Shown: piece after piece, positions 36,652-47,085 of the stretch | How positions within the stretch are numbered: position 1 is the stretch's first letter | Layout: each line of letters begins with the position of its first letter | Assembly (NCBI GenBank): GCA_022482815.1 | Contig: JAKVOM010000001.1 | Coordinates: 1,756,946 to 1,820,945 of the forward strand | From: Acidaminococcus sp. | GTDB lineage: Bacteria; Bacillota; Negativicutes; Acidaminococcales; Acidaminococcaceae | DNA: 64,000 nt | Direction of reading: 5' to 3' | Program-made: the position numbers and the translations under genes | Notes under the pieces: generated by a model | Database searches by the model: none | The model's input: the letters and a program-made list of their open reading frames with translations, nothing else | Told to the model about the DNA's origin: nothing

Positions 36652-37707
36652 GTGACTGAGAAAAAGAGCATTACATACGCAGATGCAGGTGTAAATATCG
36701 ATGCCGGCAATAAAGCCGTAGAACTGATGAAGGACAGCGTCCGCGCGACCTATCGTCCGGAAGTCATCGGTGATCTGGGCGGCTTTGGCGGCCTCTTTGC
36801 CCTGTCTCCCAAATATAAGGAACCGGTCCTGGTATCCGGTACGGACGGCGTCGGCACGAAGCTGAAGATTGCTTTCATGATGGACCGTCATGACACCATC
36901 GGCCAGGATGCTGTCGCTATGTGCGTCAACGACGTACTGGTGCAGGGCGCGGAACCTCTGTTTTTCCTGGATTATATCGCAACCGCCAAGGTAGAATCCC
37001 AGAAGATTGCCGATATTGTAGCCGGCGTGGCCCGGGCCTGCAAGGAATCCGGCTGTGCCCTCATCGGCGGCGAAACGGCTGAAATGGCGGGCTTTTATGC
37101 CAAGGATGAATACGATATTGCCGGCTTTACCGTCGGCGTTGTCGAAAAGAGCAAGATGATTACCGGCGACAAGGTGAAGGCCGGCGACGTGCTGCTGGGC
37201 TTGCCTTCCACGGGTATCCATTCCAACGGCTATACCCTGGTGCGCAAGATTTGCTTTGACGTCATGGGCTATACTGTCGATAAGTACATTCCTGACTTCG
37301 GCAAGACCCTGGGCGAGGAACTCCTGACCCCGACCCGCCTCTATCCGAAGACCTGCCTGCCGCTGATTCAGAAATTTGATCTCCACGGCATGGTACATAT
37401 CACGGGCGGCGGCTTCTACGACAATATTCCGCGCGTGCTTCCGAAGGACTGCGATGCCGAAGTGCACGCCGATGCCTGGGAAGTCCCTGTTGTCTTCAAG
37501 AAGCTGCAGGAATGGGGCAACGTGCCCTGGAAGGAAATGTACCGTACGTTCAACATGGGCGTCGGTATGGTACTCGTTGTCGGCGCGGACGAAGCCGATG
37601 CCGTACGGGCTCACCTCAAGGCGAACAACGAAAAATTCTATGAACTGGGTCATGTCGTACCCGGCACGAAGAAGACTGTCATGAAGGGCGGCGTTTTCGG
37701 TGAATAA
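36652..37707 (+). CDS. purM: Phosphoribosylformylglycinamidine cyclo-ligase PurM
   Basis: The 351-residue AIR synthetase shows SYKDAG-like opening ITYADAGVNIDAGNKAV, GTDGVGTKLKIAF near residue 63, the GGETAEMAGFY ATP-binding block near 140 and GGGFYDNIPRVL near 250. It converts FGAM to AIR with ATP. The start is GTG behind GAGGAGG, 15 bp after purF. The stop lies inside the beginning of purN (8-bp overlap), indicating coupled translation. Confidence 0.96.
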   Translation: MTEKKSITYADAGVNIDAGNKAVELMKDSVRATYRPEVIGDLGGFGGLFALSPKYKEPVLVSGTDGVGTKLKIAFMMDRHDTIGQDAVAMCVNDVLVQGAEPLFFLDYIATAKVESQKIADIVAGVARACKESGCALIGGETAEMAGFYAKDEYDIAGFTVGVVEKSKMITGDKVKAGDVLLGLPSTGIHSNGYTLVRKICFDVMGYTVDKYIPDFGKTLGEELLTPTRLYPKTCLPLIQKFDLHGMVHITGGGFYDNIPRVLPKDCDAEVHADAWEVPVVFKKLQEWGNVPWKEMYRTFNMGVGMVLVVGADEADAVRAHLKANNEKFYELGHVVPGTKKTVMKGGVFGE

Positions 37708-38314
37708 ACGTAAGATTGGTGTACTCGTAAGCGGCCGCGGGAGCAACCTCCAGGCAATCATGGATAAGATTTTCCTGGAGAAACTGCCGATTGAGGTCGC
37801 GATCGTAATCAGCGACAGTGCGGAAGCCTATGCGCTGGAACGTGCCGAAAAGGCGGGAGTCCCGCATGTGGCTATTGTCCGCCATGATTTCAAGGACAAA
37901 GCTTCCTTTGAAAAAGCGATTGACGATAAACTGCGCGAGGCCGGCGTGGAACTGGTCGTACTGGCTGGTTTTATGCGGATCCTGAGCGGCGATTTCGTCA
38001 GCAAGTGGCCTCAGGCTATCATCAACATTCATCCGGCCCTGCTGCCGGCTTTCAAAGGCCTCGACGCACAGGGACAGGCACTGAAATACGGTGTCAAAGT
38101 AGCCGGCTGCACGGTTCACTTTGTCGATGCAGGCATGGATTCCGGTCCTATCATCATGCAGCGCGCCGTACCGGTGTATGACGAAGATACGCATGATACG
38201 CTGGCAGCACGCATTCTGGTCCAGGAACATACGATTCTTCCCGAGGCCGTACAACTGTGGTGTGAGGGCCGTCTGGAAGTCAAGGGCCGCAGAGTCAAGA
38301 TCAGAAAGGAGTAA
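37700..38314 (+). CDS. purN: Phosphoribosylglycinamide formyltransferase PurN
   Basis: The 204-residue enzyme has the GART fold with [13 protein letters not shown] near residue 8, the catalytic [13 protein letters not shown] (Asn, His near 105) and the Asp in [14 protein letters not shown] near 142. It transfers the formyl group of 10-formyl-tetrahydrofolate to GAR. The start is GTG at 37700, overlapping purM. purH starts five bases after the stop. Confidence 0.96.
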   Translation: MNKRKIGVLVSGRGSNLQAIMDKIFLEKLPIEVAIVISDSAEAYALERAEKAGVPHVAIVRHDFKDKASFEKAIDDKLREAGVELVVLAGFMRILSGDFVSKWPQAIINIHPALLPAFKGLDAQGQALKYGVKVAGCTVHFVDAGMDSGPIIMQRAVPVYDEDTHDTLAARILVQEHTILPEAVQLWCEGRLEVKGRRVKIRKE

Positions 38315-38319
38315 TTGCA

Positions 38320-38913
38320 ATGGCGATTAAAAGAGCATTGGTAAGCGTTTCCGATAAGACGGGTGTCGTGGAACTGGCTGCTTTTCTGCACAAGAAGGGC
38401 ATCGAAATCATTTCCACCGGCGGCACGATGAAAGCTATCAAGGAAGCCGGCATTCCTGTAACCTATGTCAGCGATGTTACGGGTACTCCTGAAATGATGG
38501 ACGGCCGCGTCAAGACGCTGAATCCGAAGATTCACGGCGGCATTCTTGCTATCCGCAGCAACCCGAAGCATGTGGAAGACATGAAGAAGAACGGAATCAA
38601 ACCGATCGATCTCGTTGTCTGCAACCTCTATCCGTTTGAAAAGACCATTGCCAAACCGAACGTGACGGAAGCGGAAGCTATCGAAAATATCGACATCGGC
38701 GGCCCGGCCATGGTGCGCGCTGCTGCCAAGAACTTCCATGATGTCGTTGTGATTACGAACCCCAATCGCTATGGCATGCTGATGAAGATGCTCGACGAGA
38801 AAGGCGATATCGACCTTGAAACGAGAAAAATGCTGGCTCAGGAAGCTTTTGCCCACACGGCAGCTTATGATACGGCAATCAGCCAATATCTGGCTAAACA
38901 ACTCAAGAAATAA
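38320..38913 (+). CDS. purH: IMP cyclohydrolase (stand-alone N-terminal half of PurH)
   Basis: Only the MGS-like IMP cyclohydrolase domain is present: 197 residues against about 510 for bifunctional PurH. Recognisable parts are [52 protein letters not shown] and [16 protein letters not shown], all well conserved. The frame ends naturally (LAKQLKK, stop) 20 bp before purD, so it is not a frameshift. The AICAR formyltransferase half must be encoded elsewhere. The domain closes FAICAR to IMP. Confidence 0.93.
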   Translation: MAIKRALVSVSDKTGVVELAAFLHKKGIEIISTGGTMKAIKEAGIPVTYVSDVTGTPEMMDGRVKTLNPKIHGGILAIRSNPKHVEDMKKNGIKPIDLVVCNLYPFEKTIAKPNVTEAEAIENIDIGGPAMVRAAAKNFHDVVVITNPNRYGMLMKMLDEKGDIDLETRKMLAQEAFAHTAAYDTAISQYLAKQLKK

Positions 38914-38933
38914 GGCAGGAGGTTCGTATAAAG

Positions 38934-40214
38934 ATGCAGGTACTTGTCATTGGCGGCGGCGGGCGTGAGCATACGATTGTCTGGAAGCTGGCGCAAAGCC
39001 CGAAAGTAGAAAAACTGTACTGCATTCCCGGCGGCCCCGGTATGAAGGGCCTGGCCGAATGCGTCGATATGGATACGACTGACCTCGAAGGACTGGCTAA
39101 GTGGGCAGAAGCTCACAAGATTGACCTCACCGTAGTGGGGCCGGAAGCTCCGCTCGTAGCCGGAATCGTAGATGTCTTTAAGGCTCACAATCTTACGATT
39201 TTCGGGCCGACCGCAAAGGCAGCCGAAATCGAAGGCTCCAAGATTTTCTCCAAGGAACTCATGGAGAAGTATCACATTCCGACGGCTTTCTTCAAAGTCT
39301 GCGATACGGAAGATGAAGCCAAGGCCTATGTCCGTGAAAAAGGCGCCCCCATTGTCATCAAAGCCGACGGCCTCGCTGCCGGCAAAGGCGTTGTTGTTGC
39401 CATGACGGAACAGGAAGCACTCGATGCCATTGACGATATGATGGGCCATCATAAATTCGGTGCTGCGGGCAGTAAGCTCGTCATCGAAGAATTCATGGAC
39501 GGCGAAGAATGCTCCCTCCTGTGCTTTACGGACGGCAAGACCATTGTGCCGATGCTGCCTGCCCAGGACCATAAGCGCGTAAACGATGGCGACAAGGGCC
39601 CGAATACGGGCGGTATGGGTGCCTATGCCCCGGCTCCTGTCATGACCGATGCTCTGAAGGAAAAGACGATGGAGACCATTGTCCGTCCTGTCGTAGCGGC
39701 GCTTGCCAAAGAAGGCCGTCCTTATTCCGGCTGCCTCTATGCAGGCCTCATGATTAAGGGCGATTCCATTAAAGTTGTTGAATTCAATGCTCGTTTCGGT
39801 GATCCGGAAACGCAGGCCGTGCTGCCGCTCCTTGATGGGGACCTGGCAGAAATCATGTATGCCTGCGCTACGGGTACGCTCCGGGAAGACATGGTCAAGT
39901 GGAGCCCCAAGGCGGCCGTCTGCGTCGTCATGGCTTCCGGCGGATATCCTGTTTCCTATCCGAAAGGCATTCCTATCACGGGTCTCGAAGAAGCTTCCAA
40001 GCTGCCGGATGTGGTGGTTTTCCACGCCGGTACGAAGGAAAAAGATGGCCAGATCGTCACAAATGGCGGGCGTGTGCTCGGCGTTACGGCCATTGACAAG
40101 GATATTGCCCATGCCAAGGAAAGAGCATATGCAGCTGTAGACCGCATCCATTTTGAAGGGGCTCACTTCCGCAAGGATATTGCGTGGAGAGCTCTGAAGC
40201 GTTTAGGAAAATAA
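38934..40214 (+). CDS. purD: Phosphoribosylamine-glycine ligase PurD
   Basis: The 426-residue ATP-grasp enzyme starts with LVIGGGGREHTIVWKL. It has GPEAPLVAGIVD near residue 66, KADGLAAGKGVVVA near 143 and the metal site VVEFNARFGDPETQ near 285. It makes GAR from phosphoribosylamine and glycine. Last gene of the purEFMNHD operon. An imperfect hairpin (AGTAGCCGC/GCGGCTACT, 40220-40252) without a clear T run follows. purC, purL, purQ, purS and purB are absent here. Confidence 0.96.
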   Translation: MQVLVIGGGGREHTIVWKLAQSPKVEKLYCIPGGPGMKGLAECVDMDTTDLEGLAKWAEAHKIDLTVVGPEAPLVAGIVDVFKAHNLTIFGPTAKAAEIEGSKIFSKELMEKYHIPTAFFKVCDTEDEAKAYVREKGAPIVIKADGLAAGKGVVVAMTEQEALDAIDDMMGHHKFGAAGSKLVIEEFMDGEECSLLCFTDGKTIVPMLPAQDHKRVNDGDKGPNTGGMGAYAPAPVMTDALKEKTMETIVRPVVAALAKEGRPYSGCLYAGLMIKGDSIKVVEFNARFGDPETQAVLPLLDGDLAEIMYACATGTLREDMVKWSPKAAVCVVMASGGYPVSYPKGIPITGLEEASKLPDVVVFHAGTKEKDGQIVTNGGRVLGVTAIDKDIAHAKERAYAAVDRIHFEGAHFRKDIAWRALKRLGK

Positions 40215-40268
40215 TGTCAGTAGCCGCTGGCCAGAAAAGACCGGCGGCTACTAAATTATAAAAAAGTG

Positions 40269-40297
40269 TTGCATTTGTGACATCCCGGTGATAGAAT
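40269..40297 (+). promoter_or_regulatory. Promoter of guaB
   Basis: TTGCAT (40269-40274) and TAGAAT (40292-40297) are separated by 17 bases, 30 bp before the guaB start. guaB can therefore be expressed apart from the pur operon. Confidence 0.7.
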
Positions 40298-40326
40298 AGG
40301 GAAAATAATTTCAAGGGGGAACGAGA

Positions 40327-41838
40327 ATGGCTTTTATTTATGATGAACCTGCCCATACCTTTAGTGAGTATCTGTTAGTTCCAGGCTACTCTTCGAGCGA
40401 ATGCATTCCTGCAAACGTCAGCTTGAAGACGCCGCTTGTAAAATTTAAAAAGGGCGAAAAGCCCGCAATGACCCTTAACATCCCCTTGGTTTCCGCAATC
40501 ATGCAGTCTGTGTCCGACGACAAGATGGCCATTGCCCTGTCCCGCGAAGGCGGCCTGTCCTTCATCTACGGCTCTCAGAGCGTAGAAAGTGAAGCAGCTA
40601 TGGTTGCCCGCGTAAAGAGCTACAAAGCCGGCTTTGTTGTCAGTGACTCCAACCTGCGTCCTGACTGCACCCTGGCGGATGTTCTGGAACTCAAGAAGAA
40701 AACCGGTCACTCCACGATGGCTGTAACGAGCGATGGCTCCGTCCATGGTCATCTGGAAGGCATTGTAACGAGCCGTGACTATCGTGTCAGCCGCATGCAG
40801 ATGACGGACCGCGTCAGCACCTTTATGACGCCGGTTTCCGAAATGGTTGTCGGCACGGATGACATCACGCTGAAACAAGCTAACGACATTATCTGGGATC
40901 ATAAATTGAATACGCTGCCGATCATTGATAAGAACGGCAACCTGATGTATATGGTCTTCCGTAAGGACTATTCCACGCATAAGCAGTATCCGCTGGAACT
41001 CCTGGACAGCCAGAAGCGTCACGTCGTAGGCGCCGGCATCAATACCCGCGACTACGAAGAACGTGTACCTGCCCTCGTCAAGGCCGGTGCAGACGTACTC
41101 TGCATTGACTCTTCCGAAGGGTTCAGTGAATGGCAGTCCCGCACGCTGAAATGGATCCGTGACAAATACGGTGATTCCGTAAAGGTCGGTGCCGGCAACG
41201 TAGTTGACGCTGATGGCTTCCGCTTCCTTGCCGAAGCAGGCGCTGACTTTGTCAAGATCGGTATCGGCGGCGGTTCCATCTGCATTACCCGTGAACAAAA
41301 GGGTATCGGCCGCGGCCAGGCAACGGCTGTTATCGAAGTTGCCAAGGCTCGTGACGAATACTATAAGGAAACGGGTATCTATGTACCTATCTGCTCCGAC
41401 GGTGGTATCGTCTATGATTACCATATGACGCTGGCACTTGCCATGGGCGCTGATTTCCTGATGCTGGGCCGTTATTTCGCCCGCTTCGACGAATCTCCGA
41501 CCCGCAGAGTCAACATCAATGGTACCTACATGAAAGAGTACTGGGGCGAAGGTTCTTCCCGTGCCCGCAACTGGCAGCGCTACGATCAGGGCGGCGAAAA
41601 GAAACTGGCCTTCGAAGAAGGCGTTGACTCCTACGTACCGTATGCAGGTTCACTGAAGGAAAACGTCAACCTGACGTGCTCCAAGATCATTGCTACCATG
41701 TGCAACTGCGGCGCTCTGACGATTCCGGAACTGCAGAAGAAAGCCAAACTGACGCTTGTCTCTGCAACCTCCCTCGTCGAAGGCGGTGCCCACGACGTCG
41801 TCCTCAAGGACAGCGTCAGCAACGACTATCCGAAATGA
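40327..41838 (+). CDS. guaB: IMP dehydrogenase
   Basis: The 503-residue (beta/alpha)8 enzyme has a CBS-pair insert (about 105-215) and the catalytic loop [16 protein letters not shown] near residue 310, whose Cys attacks IMP. It then has [12 protein letters not shown] and [11 protein letters not shown]. The loop reads GGGSICITR where the common form is GPGSICTTR, so this is a divergent GuaB subtype. It oxidises IMP to XMP with NAD. It has its own promoter and a GGGGGAACG leader sequence, and is followed by a strong terminator. Next to pur genes it completes the path toward GMP. Confidence 0.92.
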   Translation: MAFIYDEPAHTFSEYLLVPGYSSSECIPANVSLKTPLVKFKKGEKPAMTLNIPLVSAIMQSVSDDKMAIALSREGGLSFIYGSQSVESEAAMVARVKSYKAGFVVSDSNLRPDCTLADVLELKKKTGHSTMAVTSDGSVHGHLEGIVTSRDYRVSRMQMTDRVSTFMTPVSEMVVGTDDITLKQANDIIWDHKLNTLPIIDKNGNLMYMVFRKDYSTHKQYPLELLDSQKRHVVGAGINTRDYEERVPALVKAGADVLCIDSSEGFSEWQSRTLKWIRDKYGDSVKVGAGNVVDADGFRFLAEAGADFVKIGIGGGSICITREQKGIGRGQATAVIEVAKARDEYYKETGIYVPICSDGGIVYDYHMTLALAMGADFLMLGRYFARFDESPTRRVNINGTYMKEYWGEGSSRARNWQRYDQGGEKKLAFEEGVDSYVPYAGSLKENVNLTCSKIIATMCNCGALTIPELQKKAKLTLVSATSLVEGGAHDVVLKDSVSNDYPK

Positions 41839-41848
41839 TTGAATGACT

Positions 41849-41887
41849 AAAAAAACTGTGAAGGCATTTGCCTTCACAGTTTTTTTG
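41849..41887 (+). terminator. Terminator of guaB
   Basis: AAAAAACTGTGAAGGCA pairs with TGCCTTCACAGTTTTTT around a two-base turn. The perfect stem and T run support efficient termination. Confidence 0.92.
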
Positions 41888-41904
41888 TTAAATTCATACC
41901 CAAC

Positions 41905-41959
41905 CGCAGTGTAGCACACCCGGACCTCCTTTCAAGCCGCTCTGCGGCTTCGAAAGGAG
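41905..41959. repeat. R2 palindrome interrupted by IS110 copy B
   Basis: CTCCTTTCAAGCCG pairs with CGGCTTCGAAAGGAG. The flanking ACACCCGGAC matches the intact repeat near 26294. Confidence 0.8.
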
Positions 41960-41967
41960 ACTAACTA

Positions 41968-43215
41968 TCATATGTCAAGTGCAAAATCCTGTGAATCGGA
42001 GCCAGTATTTATCTGCCTTTGAAGCATTAATTGAGCAGGTGTTTTGTATGGGATTCCTCTCGTTTGAAGTGCATAGATTAGACGTACTAACTTTTTAACT
42101 ACGTGAGAGATTGCTATATAGAAATGTTTTCCTTCGCTTAATTTCTTTGCCAAATATTCTTTGTAAGCTGGTTCATTTTGGCAGACGAATCTTGCCGCAT
42201 TGAAGAGAGCATGACGTAGATATCGTGATCCTCTTTTCTCCATATGGGCACTCGGTCCTATTCCACTCCGCCGGCCTGACTGGTTCTTAGAGGGCGCAAA
42301 TCCGGCATAGGCCAGTATCTTGTCGGGGGAGGAAAATCTGGAGAAATCCCCAATTTCTCCTAAAATTGCGGACCCTGTAGCAATACTAATCCCAGGGATT
42401 GTAAGTAACGGTTCTTTACGTTCCTCTAACAGTTTTTTAATTCTGGACTCAACTTTTTGAATTTGTTCGTTTTTTACCTCAATATCGTGTATTGTTTCCA
42501 CTACATTAATTTCAGTAGATATATCGCTTTTGCCCAGACCTACGGAATGCCTTGCAGCGTTACGAATCTGCTCAGCCAGATCCATACTTAACCTGCCTTT
42601 GGATGTTTTGTAGATAATTTCTTTCATGTGTTTCAAATTTGCGTTCGCCATTTTCTCGGGAGTGGGATACTCCTTAAGGAGAGCGTGAGCGGTAGCAGAA
42701 TCCAGGTTTATGTACTGTGGAAGTTCAGAAAAGCTAGTATCAATTATACGGGTAAGGGTTTGCTTTTTTAGAGACCGTTCATGAACCCATCCAAAGCGAG
42801 TCCTGGTTAGTGACTTCAAGACTTTATTGTGGTATTCTTGGGGTACGTAGGGCTTGAGGTCTAAATCGGACATAAGTATGCAAGCAATGAAGTGTGCGTC
42901 AATGCGATCGGTTTTAGTTTTGCGAAGGCTATGACTCTTTCTGTATTGATCCGTCAGCAGAGGATTGAGAACGCAGGTTGCTAGGCCATTGTTCAACAGG
43001 AATCTGGTGATGTTCACACTATACTCTCCGGTGGCCTCCAGCCCTGCTTTTATATTTTTTACCGATTGATTGTAGGAAAAAATTCGCTTTAGCAGGTGGT
43101 CATAACCATTCCGGGTATTGGGGATCGTGAATTCCTCGTAGTCGTCCTTATGCTCAGAATCAAGGATGCAGCAGTCGTGTTTGCTCTTAGATACATCAAT
43201 TCCAACGTAGATCAT
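41968..43215 (-). CDS. IS110-family recombinase, identical to copy A
   Basis: The 415-residue protein is identical to the one encoded at 15810-17057, with the DEDD residues (YVGIDVSK, GLEATGEYS, KTDRIDAHF) and the Transposase_20 domain intact. The element is therefore presumably active or very recently so. The start is ATG with GAGGAGGT upstream. Confidence 0.95.
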   Translation of the reverse strand: MIYVGIDVSKSKHDCCILDSEHKDDYEEFTIPNTRNGYDHLLKRIFSYNQSVKNIKAGLEATGEYSVNITRFLLNNGLATCVLNPLLTDQYRKSHSLRKTKTDRIDAHFIACILMSDLDLKPYVPQEYHNKVLKSLTRTRFGWVHERSLKKQTLTRIIDTSFSELPQYINLDSATAHALLKEYPTPEKMANANLKHMKEIIYKTSKGRLSMDLAEQIRNAARHSVGLGKSDISTEINVVETIHDIEVKNEQIQKVESRIKKLLEERKEPLLTIPGISIATGSAILGEIGDFSRFSSPDKILAYAGFAPSKNQSGRRSGIGPSAHMEKRGSRYLRHALFNAARFVCQNEPAYKEYLAKKLSEGKHFYIAISHVVKKLVRLIYALQTRGIPYKTPAQLMLQRQINTGSDSQDFALDI

Positions 43216-43458
43216 AAAAAGACCTCCTCAAAGATAAAGATATGATGCTGAGTCCACAAACTCTTTGCCATGTATCCTTGTTCTATATAAACCGTCTGGC
43301 GGTATCTAACTTATTAACATCGCTGCAAAGAGCTGTGGTCGGAATCTCCATAAAACCGTTTATCGGTAGGAGGACATTAACCAATCCACAGCATCTTTTA
43401 CAGTGTAGCACTTTATCCCCAAAAGGAGGTAAAGTCCTTATTCATATGATACAAGGAG
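43216..43458 (-). ncRNA. Candidate bridge-RNA region of IS110 copy B
   Basis: Non-coding end identical to 17058-17300, including the two ACCG...CGGT hairpins. Assigned by position relative to the recombinase. Confidence 0.5.
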
Positions 43459-43954
43459 AACCGCAGTCAGCGCTGACGGTAGGAAGCGCTGACGAATGCG
43501 GTGGAGGATAGCTTCTTTCCCGTCCTTTAGGAACGAGGGTGGACCACGAAGTGGGGGAGGAAAGTAAGTTAAGGGGGGACCGCTTGCGGTGGGTATTCAG
43601 TCAGACAACAGGAATTGGTCCTATAGAAACGCTGTAAAATCCAAACTAACACCCCAATTGCGGCAGTAGAGACCCTCTCTGCCGAAGGCTAATACCCTCT
43701 GTCTGCTCGAACAACTAAAATTAGCAGTACCAGTCCTCAGCCCTCTTATTCGCGTGTTTTTCGCGAATAAGAGACCGCTTGCGGTGGGTATTCAGTCAGA
43801 CAACAGAATTGGTCCTATAGAAACGCTGTAAAATTCAAACTAACACCCCAATTGGGGCAGTAGTGACCCTCTTCGACGTCGCTGCGCGACATTGAAGAGG
43901 GGGAACCGCAGGAAGGCCCGATATAATCGGGACTTCCGGAAAGCGGTGGGTGAT
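43459..43954. repeat. R2 remainder, R4 (two copies) and R3 intron target
   Basis: The interrupted R2 repeat resumes, R4 units lie near 43620 and 43810, and an R3 unit (43864-43954) ends AAGCGGTGGGTGAT at the intron. The second R3 hairpin has a base change that weakens it (GGAAGGCCCGAT against ATCGGGACTTCC). No gene is seen. Confidence 0.75.
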
Positions 43955-44620
43955 GTGCGCCAGTTCGGCGTGAATAGTATAGTTCGGTGAAAGTCCGAAT
44001 CCAGTAAAGTCTAGCAAGCAGCTGGTACCGAGTCTTGCATGCAGAGCCGTGAGGTGAGCATGAAGCGTAGACAGGGAGTGTGAGAGCCGTAATGCCAAAT
44101 GCGATGAGCAAGGCGTAAAGCAGAATCAGCCTCGTTAACCGTAATATGGAAGCCGATACCTTATCACCGGTCGCAGGCAGAAGCGTACAGTTCGTTAGCA
44201 GGAAACTGCGGCGAGAACTGCACAGAGTTCCATCGGGGTCCAAGTGCACGGCGAGTACACAAACACTATTCATGTACCTGGGAGAACTGACTCAGTCCAA
44301 GGGACAGTGGTATGCTGACTTAAATACTTAACTGTACGGAGGTTGGCAAAAGCTGAGTCAGTAGTCGGATTGCCTCATAGTAGTGATGAAACCTATGAAA
44401 GTAGGCGGAGCGAAGGGGGCAAAGAATAATCGATTTCTGTCTCAAAACAGAAGGTAACACAAAGAGGTTACCATAATGGAAATTGCGACACAGAAATTAA
44501 GGCACCGAGTGCAAGAGTGCAGATATGGTGCTGAAAGATTATTCTAAGAGCCGTATGCGGGAAAACCGCACGTACGGTTCTGTGAGGGGCGGGCGAGGCA
44601 ACTCGACCCGTCTACTCGAC
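43955..44620 (+). mobile_element. ORF-less group II intron, solitary copy 6
   Basis: This 666-nt intron is near-identical to copy 5 (TCTAGC, TAACACAAAG, GCACCGAGTG). The 3' exon GTCCCTTAATATTC matches the uninterrupted R3 continuation at 34047 (GACCCTTAATATT). Confidence 0.9.
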
Positions 44621-44900
44621 GTCCCTTAATATTCTTCAAACCTTCTCTATCTTTTTGCAAAAACAAAAATACAAAACATCTGCAGTAAATATCATCTGCT
44701 CTTTTAATATTTTTCAGGCAATGCGAAGCATTGGCTACGAACAACCTCCTTCCAAGCCGCTTTGCGGCTTCGGAAGGAGGAGAATCGCTTGCGATGGAGG
44801 GATAGCTTCTTTTGGTTTTATAGCTTCTTTTCTTCACAGCTTTCCCTTTGCGCGTAAGCGCCACAGCTTTCCTCCTCAAAAATCCCTTTCTTTCCTCAGA
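44621..44900. repeat. R3 continuation, GCAATGCGAAGCATTG hairpin, R2 and R7
   Basis: The order after the intron (CCCTTAATATT, a C/T-rich block, CAGGCAATGCGAAGCATTGG, an R2 palindrome and R7) parallels 34047-34200. The stretch 44900-45100 is A/T rich without a gene and holds the etf promoter. Confidence 0.7.
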
Positions 44901-45103
44901 TATAAGCAAAACCTTATAACATAACCAAATTATTTCATATTTTTCTATCCTCCTTTGTCCGCATAAACAGAAGGATTTCTCTCAAAAAATCTTGATTTAG
45001 TGGGCAAAAGCGTACGTTTTTGCCAAAAAGAGGAACGCCATGGAAAAATGTGTAAAATTGTGAGAATATTTACAATTCTTTTGATATATAAGCATGTTTT
45101 GAC

Positions 45104-45132
45104 TTGCATACCCCCAAAATCGGTGTTACAAT
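45104..45132 (+). promoter_or_regulatory. Promoter of etfBA
   Basis: TTGCAT (45104-45109) and TACAAT (45127-45132) are 17 bases apart. The start codon is 47 bp downstream behind AGGAGG. Confidence 0.7.
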
Positions 45133-45178
45133 AAAACGGTATGGATTGTATATTATAGTTTTAGGAGGTCGCTTTGTA

Positions 45179-45970
45179 ATGAACATCATTGTATGTGTTA
45201 AACAGGTTCCGGATACAGCCGAAATGAGAATCGATCCGGTAACCAACAACCTCGTCAGAGACGGTGTCACGAATATTATGAACCCGTATGACCAGTATGC
45301 TCTGGAAACCGCTCTGGAACTGAAAGATTCCCTGGGCGCTCATGTAACTGTTCTGACCATGGGACCACCTCAGGCAGAAGTTGTTTCCAAGGACTGCCTG
45401 GCTGTCGGCGCTGATGAAGCAAAACTGATCACCGACAGAGCTTTCGGCGGTGCTGATACCCTGGCTACGAGTGCTGCTCTGGCTAACTCCATTAAAGCCC
45501 TGGGCATTCCTGACCTGATCCTCTGCGGCCGTCAGGCAATTGATGGTGATACGGCTCAGGTTGGTCCTGAAATCGCTGAACACCTTGACCTTCCGCAGGT
45601 TACCGGTGCTCTGAAAGTTCAGGTTAAAGGCGACGAAGTCATTGTTGACAGAGATAACGAAAATACTTCTCAAACCCTGTCCATGAAGATGCCTTGCGTA
45701 GTAACCGTTATGCGTAGCCCTGACCTTCGTTTTGCCAGCATCAGAGGCAAACTGAAGGCTAGAAAGACCGAAGTTCCTCATCTGTCCGCTGATGATCTCC
45801 ATATCGATCATGATATCATCGGTAAGGCAGGATCCCCGACTCAGGTAATGCGCAGCTTTACTCCGAAAGTCGTTCAAGTTCATGGTGAAATCTTCACCGA
45901 TGAAGATCCTCAGGTTGCAGTTGACAAGCTCGTTGCTAAACTGATTGAGGATAAGATTATTACGAAGTGA
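45179..45970 (+). CDS. etfB: Electron transfer flavoprotein beta subunit
   Basis: The 263-residue protein opens with [20 protein letters not shown] and contains [16 protein letters not shown] near residue 38, the AMP/FAD loop [17 protein letters not shown] near 117 and [19 protein letters not shown] near 175. It is highly similar to the Acidaminococcus fermentans EtfB that bifurcates electrons from NADH to crotonyl-CoA and ferredoxin with butyryl-CoA dehydrogenase. The ATG at 45179 has TTAGGAGG before it; the frame continues upstream without support. The gene precedes etfA, and no acyl-CoA dehydrogenase is adjacent. Confidence 0.96.
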   Translation: MNIIVCVKQVPDTAEMRIDPVTNNLVRDGVTNIMNPYDQYALETALELKDSLGAHVTVLTMGPPQAEVVSKDCLAVGADEAKLITDRAFGGADTLATSAALANSIKALGIPDLILCGRQAIDGDTAQVGPEIAEHLDLPQVTGALKVQVKGDEVIVDRDNENTSQTLSMKMPCVVTVMRSPDLRFASIRGKLKARKTEVPHLSADDLHIDHDIIGKAGSPTQVMRSFTPKVVQVHGEIFTDEDPQVAVDKLVAKLIEDKIITK

Positions 45971-45983
45971 GGTAGGGATACAA

Positions 45984-47006
45984 ATGGCTAATACGAAGGG
46001 TCTGAAGACCGGTAACGAAAAAGATTTGTGGGTTTATGTTGAACATTATCAAGGTAAACCTGTTCATGTAGTATATGAACTGCTTGGCGAATGCAGAAAG
46101 CTGGCTGACAAGAGCCATCAGCGTCTGTGCGCCGTTCTGATTACGGATGACAGAAGAGACGTTCCTGCTGACCTGTTCCATCATGGCGCAGACGTCGTTT
46201 ATGTTTGCGAAGATCCTAAGTTCGCTAACTATTCCACCGACCTGTACACCAACGCTTTCGTGGAAATGATCCATGAATTCCAGCCTTCCGCTGTATTCGT
46301 TGGCGCTACCAACGATGGTCGTGACTTTGGTCCGCGTGTTGCTGCAAGAGTTAACACTGGTCTGTGCGCAGACTGCACCATCCTGGACATTGAAGAAAAC
46401 GGCCTGATGCATTGGACTCGTCCTGCTGCAGGTGGTAACATCATGGCTACCATTCTCTGCAAGGAACATCGTCCTCAGATGGGTACCTGCCGTCCTAAGA
46501 CTTTCAAGGCTCTGCCTCCTGATATGTCTCGTACCGGCGAAATCATTGAATACAAAGTTAAAAATCAGGTTGAAGACCGCGTTAAGGTTCTTAGAAGAGA
46601 TCCTGTTGTTACTGAAGGTGAAATGGCTATTGATGATGCTCCGTACGTCTGCTCTGGCGGCCGCGGCATGAAAGCCAAGGAAAACTTCAAGCTCCTGCAA
46701 GACCTGGCTCACGTAATCGGCGGTGCTGTAGGCGGCAGCCGTGCAGCAGTCGATGAAGGCTTCATTGGCCACCCGCGTCAAGTTGGTCAGTCCGGTAAGA
46801 CCGTTACCCCGAAGATTTACTTCGCTTGCGGTATTTCCGGTTCTGTACAGCACAAGGCTGGCATGAGCAAGTCCGATACCATTGTTTGCATCAACAAGGA
46901 TCCGGACGCTCCGATGTTCGAAATTTCCCGTTATGGTATTGTCGGCGATGCACTGAAGATTCTGCCGCTGCTGACTGCCAAGATCAAGGAATTTAAAGAA
47001 TCCTGA
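45984..47006 (+). CDS. etfA: Electron transfer flavoprotein alpha subunit
   Basis: The 340-residue protein has an N-terminal alpha/beta domain and the C-terminal FAD domain with [19 protein letters not shown] near residue 225, [36 protein letters not shown] and [21 protein letters not shown]. These are the residues that hold the FAD shared with EtfB. It starts 13 bp after etfB behind AGGTAGGG. A strong terminator follows. Codon choice looks biased, as expected for an abundant fermentation protein. Confidence 0.96.
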   Translation: MANTKGLKTGNEKDLWVYVEHYQGKPVHVVYELLGECRKLADKSHQRLCAVLITDDRRDVPADLFHHGADVVYVCEDPKFANYSTDLYTNAFVEMIHEFQPSAVFVGATNDGRDFGPRVAARVNTGLCADCTILDIEENGLMHWTRPAAGGNIMATILCKEHRPQMGTCRPKTFKALPPDMSRTGEIIEYKVKNQVEDRVKVLRRDPVVTEGEMAIDDAPYVCSGGRGMKAKENFKLLQDLAHVIGGAVGGSRAAVDEGFIGHPRQVGQSGKTVTPKIYFACGISGSVQHKAGMSKSDTIVCINKDPDAPMFEISRYGIVGDALKILPLLTAKIKEFKES

Positions 47007-47033
47007 TTAAAACTATAATTTCACATTAAAACT

Positions 47034-47065
47034 AAAGCCCGGGCATTTCCAGCCTGGGCTTTTTG
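47034..47065 (+). terminator. Terminator of etfBA
   Basis: AAAGCCCGGGC pairs with GCCTGGGCTTT (one G-U) around ATTTCCA, followed by T residues. Confidence 0.88.
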
Positions 47066-47085
47066 TAAAAGAGGGGTGAAGTCTT

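Larger units (their letters stand above)
41960..43458 (-). mobile_element. IS110-family insertion sequence, copy B
   Basis: The element is 1,499 bp, apparently identical to copy A at 15802-17300, in the same type of R2 palindrome and orientation. The right flank AACCGCAGTCAGCGCTGACG continues the repeat. Two copies in identical target context in one window show site-specific transposition. Confidence 0.9.

Noticed and set aside
34603-37761. A 1052-codon antisense open frame across purE, purF and purM
   Set aside because: It is a shadow of strongly conserved genes on the other strand, has no ribosome site, and its His/Arg/Phe-rich composition is typical of antisense frames in such coding DNA.
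38320-38913. Frameshifted purH pseudogene
   Set aside because: The downstream 20 bp before purD contain no remnant of the formyltransferase domain, and the operon spacing is normal.
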